Assembly (NCBI GenBank): GCA_001179505.1
Contig: CDMY01000947.1
Span: 17,002-81,001, forward strand
DNA from: Vitrella brassicaformis
Taxonomy: Eukaryota > Sar > Vitrellaceae
Direction of reading: 5' to 3'
DNA: 64,000 bases
This document shows, in pieces, positions 35,531-45,190 of this stretch. How positions within the stretch are numbered: position 1 is the stretch's first letter; the number at the start of each line of letters is the position of its first letter. The notes beneath the pieces are model-generated. The model saw nothing but the letters and a program-made list of their open reading frames with translations. It did no database searches and was not told the origin of the DNA. The position numbers and the translations under genes were made by a program.

Positions 35531-35681
35531 CGGGCCTTCCTCTGCTCCTTACCTCGCTGGTTGCGGGCCTGATCTGGTCCCGGTAGAGAGACTCGAGTGC
35601 TTCGTCGAGTATGCGGAGGTCATCGTTGGGCACTGAGGGGCTGCTGGTGGTGGTGGTGCTGGTTGTGCTGGCGGTATGCAT
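33191..35681 (-). CDS. LOTUS/OST-HTH RNA-binding protein
   Basis: Seven exons: 35681-35553, 35436-35238, 35158-35033, 34934-34775, 34684-34196, 34077-33756, 33664-33191; 632 residues. The amino terminus (DEALESLYRDQIRPATSEVVRRLQERH) looks like a LOTUS winged helix. Exon 4 carries LGQLCHMIQLAISYGFLAYENSLLQP, the form of the OST-HTH-associated domain. Exons 5-6 carry a clear second LOTUS domain (CDRLVKVLDERQNGIVLAQLKKRLLER, then TTFGFTKLSQVLTAEPFF). Between them is a Pro/Ser-rich linker. Such proteins bind RNA, including G-rich RNA, and work in RNA granules or small-RNA pathways. The ATG at 35681 is used because upstream in-frame extension starts only at TTG. Confidence 0.82.
35501..35530. repeat. 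GGCA tetranucleotide array in intron
   Basis: About seven GGCA units in the first intron of the LOTUS gene. Confidence 0.8.
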
Positions 35682-35837
35682 GCCGACAGGCAGGGCGAGA
35701 TAGAAGGGAAGGGAAACAAGGCGGCTGAGTGTGACCTGACTGGGAGCTGGAATGGATGGATATGCGCACTCGGGACGGATGAAGGGAGAGGAAGGGCAGA
35801 ATGGCAAAGGAGGTTGCTAGATCAAAGAGGTCAAATC

Positions 35838-38800
35838 ATGACGCAAGCGTCAGCTAAGCTCGCAAATGGAGCTGGGGCCTCCACGCCCAATCGAAACGAC
35901 ACCGCTCATGAAATTTGTGCAGCAGATGGACGCAGCAGCCCTCCGCCATACCCTTACAACGAAACAGGTAGCCCCACTGCACCTTCAAACCATATAGCCG
36001 CACCGCCAAATCGGATTTTGTCATTTTGCTGCCGTCTCTCCTTCACGATGGATGTCAGGTGGTGCAGACGAATGCAGCGGATGCGAAAGCACATTCCCCA
36101 CTCGGCCGCCATGATGCCATCGACTTCTCCCATTTCAAACGACATTCTGGCCGTCACCAGCCGTCAAGAAGGAAGCTCTCCCGCCTCGACAAGATCCTCC
36201 CTCCCGAGCACATGATATTGCATCAGGACGCCTCCAGCACACACGAGTATCTCACCGACTTCTCGTCGAACAAGCCATCCCCAAGGCGCGACTCCCCGGT
36301 GTCTCCAAAGTCGACCGCCCTGCGTCACACAGCGAGAGGCGAGTTGTTCGACGTCAACAGCTTCATGAGGCGCGAGATGTTCTCGTTGGACCAGGAGGCA
36401 CCAACAGCAGCGGAGTCTCGGCCACCGACACCCGCATTGCCCGCCACAAGGGTCAAGAAGGAATTGGAGGCCGCCATACGACGTGCACGCCACCTGCTGG
36501 CTACCATCGACAAGGGCGATGCATCAGCACTCGACGAGAGCGACAGAGAGGAGACCGTCGAGGCTCTCTTCGGGCGTGATGAGGATTTCCAGCCCATTCG
36601 CAAGGCGGTGCGTGACCTGACGAGCGAGCGGCCACGTGTACAGGAGTGGAGGAAGAGTGGCGGCCAGCGGAGTGGTGTCATTGATGCGGTGGCCAAGAAG
36701 GCGAAGCGGCTGGAGAGGGAAGTGTTCATGAAGAAGCCGCCATCACAGCCGTCTGCTGCAAAAAGAGACGCTGGCTTGAGGCGGCGGACGAGCAAGAGGC
36801 CGTTCTCTTCGTCTTCTGAAGAGGAAAAGGAGAAGAGGCGGATTGTCCATCGGCCATCTGTCGTACCTCGTCCTACTGCCAGGGAGAGGAGGAGAGAGCG
36901 CAGCGTGTCTTCCTTCTCTGTCAGCGAGTTCAGTGAGAAGAAGGCCGCTTCCTTCGCCCCCCTGGACACTTTCCAACGGCTCTCTGTCCGCATGTCGGCC
37001 ACCAACACATCGGACAACCCCTTCCTGCAGGCGGCTATGCGGCTGCGGTACGGTAATCCCTCTTCAAAGGTGGACAACAAGAGTGCCGCTAGACAGGCCG
37101 ACAAAGCCATGTGGTCGACATGGACGCGAGACGACCTTGTGAGCGCACTGAACAAGGGGAAAGAGATGATCTTGAACCCTCCTCGTGTGGATGTGCGTCG
37201 GGGTGATGCCGGTGCTGGCGGGCAAGACATCGCCACATTGGAGACGAGGAGCACGATGCAGTCTGGCGGTGATCGGATACCCACAGCCACCGAGGCGGCC
37301 GTGCCAGAGAACCCGTTCGCATCGGATGACGAGCGGGACAAAGACCCCTTTGCCTCCGACGATGAGAGAATGGTGCTCGAGACACAACACACTGAAGCTG
37401 CTGCTGGTGGTGGTGGTGGGTATGGGCCTCGGCCGCCGTCGACAAAGCCCAAGCAGCTTCCCGCAGCAACCGAGTCGACGAGAGGATCGTTTGCACGGCT
37501 ATTACATAGAGCGCAAGAGACATCCAACGAGCCACTGACGCCACACTTCCCCGATGACGATACACTGGCGGAGCCTCTACTACGGATGGTGGAGCGATGC
37601 CCATCAGCAGCCGTTCCACCATACCCAGCACCCGCCCTGCTCCCGCATGCCACGCCGTCCGTCACGGCGTACCTGTCTCGGGAATCGCACGAAACTATGG
37701 CTGTTGCGGAGATAGAGACATACGACCGCATGGAGGAGAGCGTGCCCCTGACGAGACATGTGCTATCACAGCCCCTCCACTTCTCGCCGCCCAGACCCAC
37801 CCCATCGAACAAGGAGGACGAGAAGCAGACTGGCCGATTTGCGAGAGGGGACACGACAACGACGACGGCCACGACTATATGCACAAGTGAGGCGGCCGAG
37901 TCGTCCGCAGAAGCAGCCAGGGGCAGTAAAGGTAGCCGACAAGGGAGACCAAGGCTTTGCTTATGTGCTGGTGTCGATGATAGTGCGGCCTCTGCTGCCA
38001 CAACATTCTATTCTCCTTCCCTTGCCAAACGCATCACCGGCGAGATAAGTAAAAGAGACGAAGAGCGGGACACTACCACGAACAGTGGGCCACTATTGTG
38101 TCCCACTGCAATGATCTTCAGCGCGAGCATGCTTCGGGAAGATGTGTTGAAGATCATTCCTGGCCACAGGCAGCCGTCATACACGGCAGCAGCGCCGCTT
38201 GATGCAAGGCTGGTCTTTGCCCCGTCAGCAGTAGCATTTAAGAGCTTCCGTCTCGAGGACTTCTCCATTATCACTGATCCACCGTCAGCTGCTGTTGCAA
38301 TGGCCTGTCCCACGATACGCTCCCTCCACGTGAGAGCCACACCACCGGGCGTGGTGCCTCTTTCCAGCCCGCTCTCACTCACGATGGACTTTATTGACCT
38401 GCGAGCGTTCGCTTATGGAGGTCTCCTGCGATACCTGGGGACACTGGTGGGCATGTGTGGCGTGCCCTTCGTGCAGCGGCTGCACTCGATTTGGCTGCTC
38501 GATGACGGCTGTCTCGCCATAGCGGCAGAGCACCATCCCATTGGGAGTGTGGGGGACGCCATGGCAAGGAGGGAGGGGCCATTCCCTGTGGATGTGGTGC
38601 GGCTGTGGATGGCTGAGGTGCTGGTTATGATGTGTTATGTGCATGAGAGGGACATTGGCTGCGGGTATCTGTGCCCTGAGTATCTGTTGCTGGACGATAG
38701 TGGACACATTGCGCTCGCATGCGTCCCACCCAAACAGTACGACACTGACACACAAACAACCGCTACATGAGACACACACGTGTTGGTGTGCATCTGTCTG

Positions 38801-39225
38801 TGTATCTCAGATTCAGCAAGTACTGTGAGCCAGGTTCATTCATCCCTGAGCGCTACCTACCCCCTGAAGCCTTTGGCCACGACGCAGCAGCAACGGCTGA
38901 CGAGAAAGGAGACATCTGGTCGCTCGGCGTACTGTTGTGGGAGCTTCTCTCTGGATATCCTCTGTTCGATGGCTCCTTAGCGACCATCCGGCAATGTGTC
39001 CTTGATGCGTCACGTGCTCCAGAGCGTATCCCCGTATTGCCCCATATCCCCCTGTCAGCCCAGCATTTCGTGTATTGCTGCATGGTGAGTGATCTGAAGA
39101 GACGGCCGTCGTGTGAGGTGCTGTTGATGCATGAATTCTTGTGCGACGTCGACGTTAAGGCAGTGGTTGAGAGAACGGAGGGACATCCGATAGACATAGC
39201 CCCGCTCGGGCTCGTGGTGCACTAG
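35838..39225 (+). CDS. Large pseudokinase with disordered N-terminal region
   Basis: Three exons: 35838-35967, 36078-38736, 38811-39225; 1,067 residues, unusually few introns for this window. The first ~700 residues are charged and disordered, with a duplicated DPFASDDER-type motif. From about residue 760 a protein-kinase fold follows, but every catalytic landmark is missing: the VAIK lysine position has VVPL, the HRD/catalytic loop reads HERDIGCGYLCPEYLLLD with Gly-Tyr in place of Arg-Asp, and DFG is replaced by ACV after GHIAL. Structural landmarks remain (ERYLPPEAFG, DIWSLGVLLWELLSGYPLFDG). It is therefore likely a scaffold or allosteric pseudokinase, with an AGC-like look. The first exon is inferred from phase; the protein could start later. 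Confidence 0.8.
35857..35863 (-). promoter_or_regulatory. GCGAGCT element for LOTUS gene
   Basis: Minus strand reads TTTGCGAGCTTAGCTG, about 175 nt upstream of the LOTUS ATG. It lies just inside the proposed first exon of the divergent pseudokinase gene, which leaves that gene's start open to question. Confidence 0.4.
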
Positions 39226-39321
39226 CAGTTGATTGACGTGTGCTGCGATTGAACGCTGACTCGGAAGAAGACACTCACTGTCCTCTGTACTAGTATGTCT
39301 CAAATGTGTGGCCATTCCAAA

Positions 39322-39681
39322 TCATCTTCTGGACGCCGCAAAGTTGACTACGCCGCTGCGGGGCTTGGAGGTCCGTCGGTTCTCCGTCCTGAAGGCGCCC
39401 ACAGTCTTGTCATATCGCCGAATGCAGTCCTCCTTGATCGGATAGCTCGTGCGCTGGATGCAGTTGTTGGTGTAGACAAGCGTGGCCCGGGAGGCCTTGC
39501 CCAGGGCCTGATGACACACACAACAGGGCAATGAGGACCGCTGTCCCTTCGGGTATGCTGCATGAGATTCTGTGGGAGGAGAGTGGATACTCACGGCGAT
39601 TCCTCCGATGACGCCAGCGAATGCGTCTGCAATGTGTCCCCACACCGTCTTGGTCTGCGCCCCACGCTGCTGAGCTGACAT
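39322..39681 (-). CDS. Small unknown protein (90 residues)
   Basis: Two exons, 39681-39595 and 39507-39322, joined in phase 0. Gly/Ala-rich hydrophobic stretch WGHIADAFAGVIGGIA is followed by a polar region (TLVYTNNCIQRTSYPIKED, KTVGAFRTENR). The spliced reading gives AGVIGGIAALGKASRATL, a GxxxG-type segment that could insert in a membrane. Its 3' end lies 97 nt from the pseudokinase stop. An upstream in-frame extension has no ATG. No family is recognised. Confidence 0.6.
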   Translation of the reverse strand: MSAQQRGAQTKTVWGHIADAFAGVIGGIAVSIHSPPTESHAAYPKGQRSSLPCCVCHQALGKASRATLVYTNNCIQRTSYPIKEDCIRRYDKTVGAFRTENRRTSKPRSGVVNFAASRR

Positions 39682-40067
39682 CGCGGAGCTGTTTGGGGAA
39701 AGGGATTGAAGGGCGAGGAGATTTGGGGCTCTCGGGGCCAGACGTTTGTGGCTTCCGCCAGCGCGGCACTGCACTCCCACGCACTGCACATTTGGAGGCA
39801 GAGCTGGCCCACAGGGAGCTGGAAACACTCCCGCCGCAAAAAGGTGCGATCTTCCCGCCTGGCCCAGAGATCCGTTTACCGGTGAATCGATGAGTTGCAG
39901 CAGGATGTCAACCTTGCTCAAATCTACGCACGGAGGAGGGTGCAGCGGACCGGCTCTCAGGAGGTTAGCACCGCCACAGCCACTCCATGGTGCCCGAGCG
40001 GCTTCGCAGCTCTAGTTGGAGCCGCGTCTATCAGTGCAGCGACCGTTCGGGTTGTCAAGGAACGTAG
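39682..40067. promoter_or_regulatory. Divergent 5' region of the small protein and PSF3
   Basis: 386 nt between two divergent ATGs. No exact GCGAGCT; TTCGCAGCTCTAG occurs at 40004-40016. No open frame with support. Confidence 0.4.
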
Positions 40068-41418
40068 ATGAATGAGGAGGACTCGGACTACTGGAACACG
40101 CACCAAATTCTCTGGCAGAAAGAGGTACACACATCAGATTGAGATTATGATGCACATCCATCCATCCACCCTGCCTGCATTCATAGCTGCATCCCTGTTG
40201 TCCGTCTGACATCCAGCGTATGCCATTATTCCCGTTGGAGGACATCCCGGGGCTGGGATGGATGGACGTCGCAAGCGCAAAAGCAGACAGTGTGGTACGC
40301 TACGCTGCCGAGGGAGGGGAGAGAGCAAAGGCGGTGCACCATGTGCCATGCCGCTCATGCGCTGCGTTGTTGTTGCTGGTGTTGTCATTCATCAGTTACG
40401 GGAGGAGACCCGTGTGGTTGTGCCTCAGTACCAGGCGCTTCGGCTGGCGTGTGAGCTGAGCGATTTGTTTGAGCTGGACGACATCTACGCCTTCTGCCCG
40501 GAGCACATCCGGAAGAAGCTCGAGATCGACGCCATGAGCGTCCGACTCGCAGATGTCAACCCCCACTTCTTCCTCACTGTACTCGGCATACTCGCGCTGT
40601 AAGCGATGGATGGATGGATGCATTCAACATACACGAAATGGGGCATGTGTGTGGATGGATGGATGGATGGATGGGATGGATGGACATATATCAGGAAGGA
40701 TCAGGAGGAGCTGGATGACCACGACATAGCGGTCAAGCAGACGGTCAGGGAGGCCCTCACCAAGAGGCTACAGACCATCTCCAGGCGGGCGCTCTCCACC
40801 GGCGAGGCCACCGTGGTCAGCTCTCCCACCCACCCACACACACGTATTCCATATATCTGTCATCCTTGTGTCGCCTGCCTGGCCTGATGCAACCCGCTCA
40901 GTCCTACTCGCGTGCTGGGGGCCGCGGGCGTCGTGCCGGGGCTGCGCCGAGGGGCAACCAGGGGGACGAGCGTGATGTGCTGTCGGCCGCGTACCATGAC
41001 GCCACCAACCTACTGCCCAAACTCACCGACACCGAACATGCACGTACGCTCGATGACTACCTCACGGACGCACTGATTTATTCAGGCACATGCGGCACCC
41101 ATCCATCCATGCCATTGCGGCTCTCGTGCTCTGTGCTGTGTGTGTGTGTGTGTGTGTGCAGTGTATCAGTGGGGGAATTCGGAGATGCGGGCCTTCAGGG
41201 AGTGGAGGGAGACGTAAGAAGCGAGACGTACACACACACACACGAGAGAAACGGGCAGATGGATGTCGTGTCGTATCATGTCGTGTGTCGCACGCAGGTT
41301 GGGTACGACTGTAGGTGTGAGGGCACATCCGTTGGTGGCGCAGGCGGCCGAGGAGCGCCGCATGCGTGCCGCCAGGGAGCAGCGAAGGAGAGGCGTCAAG
41401 CGGCAGCGACCTCTCTAA
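40068..41418 (+). CDS. GINS3: GINS complex subunit PSF3
   Basis: Part of the GINS tetramer that activates the MCM helicase (CMG) in DNA replication. Seven exons: 40068-40124, 40217-40294, 40396-40598, 40695-40815, 40902-41043, 41162-41213, 41298-41418; 257 residues (human about 216). The start fits PSF3: a short acidic lead, HQILWQKERMPLFPLEDIPGLGWMD (family pattern: dILa...lp..f..dvPGLG.LD), then IDAMSVRLADVNPHFFLTVLG. The carboxyl helix LTDTEHALYQWGNSEMRAFREW lines up without gaps with the family's L.e.E..Lf..G......F..W. That alignment also decides the donor at 41044. A basic tail ends the protein. Confidence 0.8.
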
Positions 41419-42093
41419 GACGGACACAGACACAGACAGGCCGCGGATGTGTCATGTTCTGTGATATATCATATCCTATCATAATTGGTGTCCCTGCGTC
41501 CAATCCGATGCATGCGAGGCACTCTCTCTATGGCTGGATGGCTGGCTGGGCGTGCATGTGCATGTGTGGGTGTGTGTACATATGCAATTGGTTGGTGGCT
41601 GGTTGACCTGTCTGTCGCATGGATACTGCTGCAGGTGTTGTTGAGTATATTGCCTGTTGAGTGACTGCCTTGTGGTGACCACGCAAGTGGATGCATGGGT
41701 CGTTCCAAATAAAGAATGGCCATGATCCATCAGTGTCTGTGCGTGTTATCCATCCATCCATCCATCGATGTGTCGTCGGACTGGTATCAGTCATGGCAGG
41801 TCACCGGCATACCACAGCGCTCCTTCAGATCCACCACACTGGGAGTCACCGGTGCGGATAGGATCTAAGGCAGCCCCGTGTCATGTTGATGAACTGGCAC
41901 GAGTTCACCCAGTCCAGCCACACGGCAGAGCTTCTTGACAAGCACACCACGAGCGACCACACGAAAAATGCCCCCGTGTCATGCCATGCCATGCCCCACA
42001 CATCAGAGCATCCATCCCCGCTCTAAGAAACTCCCAGCAGCATCAACGAAACCACCCCAACCAACCCCACACAGCACACCACCCGCACACATG
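41419..42093. other. Convergent intergenic region
   Basis: 675 nt spacer with GGCTG/ATGG repeats and AT-richer patches; AATAAAG at 41708-41714 could serve as a poly(A) signal for PSF3, though it is 290 nt away. No gene seen. Confidence 0.5.
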
Positions 42094-44542
42094 CTATGTC
42101 TTCTTGGCGCCGGCAATGAGGGAGTCAAGGCCGAAAGGATCGGAAGTGTCCTGCACACCACACCACACCATACCATACACAACGGGAAAGAGGCAACATG
42201 ATGGCAATGTGTGTGTGGTGGGGTGTGCGGTGCAGATGGTTGTGCGTCGGCTGACCTTTTCGAACTCGACAGGATTGGTCCGCGCGCCCTTGTCGCGGTC
42301 CTCCTCCGCGCCTGCAAACGCACGGCCCATCTGGCTGCTGCACACACAACACAAGACACATGACACACACAGAGAGAGACCCATTTGTGCTTTGTGGCTG
42401 CATGTTGACCGTGAGTCCTGCCTGCACTGACTGACCTGGTTCCGACGGACTGCTCCATGCGTTCCTTCTGGTGTTTGTAGATGCCCGCCTGAGAGCGGTC
42501 GGCGAACAGCGGCTTGTCATAGACGTCGTACCGCTCGTCGTCGCCAGCATTGAAGCCCTGCTCACACCACACACAGACACAGACACAGAGGGGGGCGGCG
42601 CCACATTGTCGTGTCGCTCGGTGTGTGTGTGTTGTGTTGTGAGGGCTCACCGAGTCCATGCCGACGTTCTGGTTGAACAGGCGGGCGTCGTACATGGTCT
42701 CCTGGGAGGTGGGCTGGGCCTGGCCCAGTGCGATTCGCTCCGACACATCACGGTCGGCATCGCGGTCACGCTTGTGCTTCTTGCCAGCCATCTGACACAC
42801 ACACACAGGGTCAGCCATCAGTAGCCCCTCCGTGTCTGTCTGTCTGTGTGTGTTCATCTGAGTTACCTCGAGCCTGAAGTCCCTCTCCACCTCCCTCTTG
42901 CGATTTCTCTCGATCTCCTGCCGATGCCGCCGGCCCTCGGCGTCCTCAGCGGACTCGCCCTCACCAGCCACCGCCAAGTTGGAACTGATAGATGCATCAT
43001 ATCATGGACCAACCATACAATACAATAAACGACGCACACAAATGGTGTTTCTCTGTTGGGCGCTGGTGCATGCATTTGTTGGCTGTCTTTTGGTGCACGT
43101 CACGTACCGCTCAGCGCGTGCCTTGGCGGCGAGGCTCCTGAGCTGCTGCTCGCGCATCTCCTCCTCCTGGGCCTTCTGGCGCTTACGCAACTCATTCCTG
43201 ACAGACAGAGAGAGAGGGAAGACATCACATACTTACTTGCGCAAACCCACCCAGTAGCCAGCCACCCGTGTGTGTCATTCATGTGTGGGTAGAGGGTAGG
43301 TACCTGAGTTTGATTTCCTCTCGCGCCTTCCGCTCGGCGATGTAGAGATCCTCAGAGAGGGCCGCAAACTTGTCGTTGATCGTCGACTGGTGCAACCAAC
43401 ACAACACAACACAACACAAGACAGCACCACACCACCCACACAGAGGGGAGGCTCATTATAAGTGCGTGTGTGGCTGGCTGATCGATGCGATGCATCCATC
43501 CATGCCATCCCATGCGTCCGTGCGTACGTACGTCTTGCAGGTGTCTGCCGTCTGCCTGCAGCCGTTTGTCCAGCGGGATGGTGTACCCCTTCTGGTTCTT
43601 CCAGTTGGACACCGCCGGCGGGATCTTCCACTCCTTCTGGTCCTGCTGGGTCAGCTTGCCTGCAAACATCACAAACACCACAGCACAGTGCCGTCCGTCA
43701 CGTGTGCATGGGTGTGTGTGTGTGGTGCACTGCAGGGCTGCGTAGCGTACGCGGTGGTGAGTGTTGGACGGGTGGCGGGGCTTCGGGCGGTCCTCTTGGC
43801 ACCCGCTTGTGTTTGAACTTGGGCGGCTCGAGGGGGTCGAGCTGCTTCTCGACAACAGCCACCATCCGCTGCGCACACCCACTGTTGTGACCGGGCGCCT
43901 GCACAGCACAGCACAGCACAGCACAGAGAGAGGCAAGTATACAGAGAGATACATATTCACATGCAGCCAGCCAGCCAGCCAGCATGGTGAATAGTAGACA
44001 TCTCCTCACCTGTTGGTTGGGAGTGTATTTGATGTATGTGGGGTCCTTGGCGTCCTGACGCTTCACTGCCCCAGCCTGTGACACGCACACACACACAGGG
44101 AGAGTGATCCACGCACTCTCGCGTGAATGAATGCATTAGCTTCCTGGCGGCTGGCTGGCGGGCTGGCTGGCTGGCTGGCTTACGGATAGCTTCTTCTCGA
44201 GGGTGGCCTCGAGTGCGGCTTTGGTGCGCTGTAGGTTGGCCTCGATGACGTCCTCATCAGGCTTCTGCATCTCCTCACTCTTGGAATACTTCTCCATCTG
44301 GTCACCCGGACGGCTGTCTGCACACACAACAACACACACAACACACACACATAGAAAGGAGAACCCGTGTGTCTGTCTGTGGACGTGTGTGTGCGTGTGT
44401 GTCTGTGTGTGTGTCTGTGTGTGTGTGTGTGTGTAGGGCACTTACATACGACCATCTGGTGGCTGCCCTGCTTGACGACCGCGTCCCACGCCACCTTGCC
44501 ACTCTCGTCCGTCTGCAGCGGCACTGTCTTGGACACACCCTG

Positions 44543-44574
<32 letters not shown>

Positions 44575-44986
44575 ACACACACAACAAACAACCTCATGCC
44601 GCACCCTCAGCACACGAGACACATTCCTCCCTCCCTCTGCTCTGTCAGCTCACTGTGTTCTTGATGCCCATGCCCAGCGGGAACTGTGCCACGTGCACTT
44701 CGGGAAACGCCCCGCCATCGCCGTAGTCGCCCTGCGTGCGCGGCACCCACCCGTCCCTTCTGCCGTAAGGCGGCGGCCCTCTCGCCTTGCCAGTGGCCAC
44801 CACACGGCTCTCCTCAACTGCACTCGAGATCTTGAAAGCGCCCAGTGAGGCGTCGGTCTCCAGCTTACGGGCAGCTGGCAGGTTCCTGGAACACACACAC
44901 GCACGGGAAGGCATGTGTAAGGTGTGAGGATGTGTGGGAGGATGTGTGTGTGAGGCATCGCATCCGCACCTGACGAAGTCTGTCAT
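42094..44986 (-). CDS. SNW1: SNW domain splicing factor SKIP/Prp45
   Basis: Core spliceosome component and transcription cofactor. Fourteen exons: 44986-44970, 44885-44654, 44539-44446, 44317-44184, 44075-44010, 43898-43751, 43659-43532, 43386-43304, 43197-43108, 42984-42867, 42791-42651, 42557-42436, 42337-42256, 42150-42094; 503 residues (human 536). Diagnostic features: PPPYGRRDGWVPR, DGGAFPEVHVAQFPLGMG, QMEKYSKSEEMQKP, PTYIKYTP, the SNW signature AVSNWKNQKGYTIPLDKRL (from residue 247), ALYIA-type DLYIAERKAREEI, a Lys/Glu coiled segment, and DPFGLDSLI near the end. Exon 13 has a CAGCAG acceptor that could drop one Ser. The start is the first ATG after the upstream splice-like CCCTCAG. Confidence 0.96.
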
Positions 44987-45076
44987 TGTGAGCTGAGGGA
45001 AAGACTTCACTCGGCCAGTGAGCTACGCAGAGCCAAACAAAAGGCCAAACGTGAAAACACGGAGGGAGAATTTTCA

Positions 45077-45101
45077 AGCTCGCCTTTTCGGCTTAGCTCG
45101 C
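45077..45101 (-). promoter_or_regulatory. Two GCGAGCT elements, SNW1/nicalin promoter
   Basis: AGCTCGC occurs at 45077-45083 and 45095-45101 on the plus strand, i.e. two direct GCGAGCT copies facing SNW1. They sit 91-115 nt from its ATG and 90-114 nt from the nicalin ATG. Confidence 0.45.
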
Positions 45102-45190
45102 AGACGTGAGCGCCGGTCGTGAACCCCGCTGCTCCCGAGGGAGAGGGAAGAGCATACTGTTGGAGTTTGGCCAGCCAGCGATTGGCAGCG

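Noticed and set aside
36325-38001. 558-codon open frame on the minus strand
   Set aside because: Antisense shadow of the pseudokinase exon 36078-38736; Ser/Leu-rich mirror of its codon use, with no domain.
41043-41161. PSF3 exon extended to LTDALIYS with a GC donor
   Set aside because: The GT donor at 41044 gives a gap-free match to the PSF3 family helix, so the extension is unnecessary.
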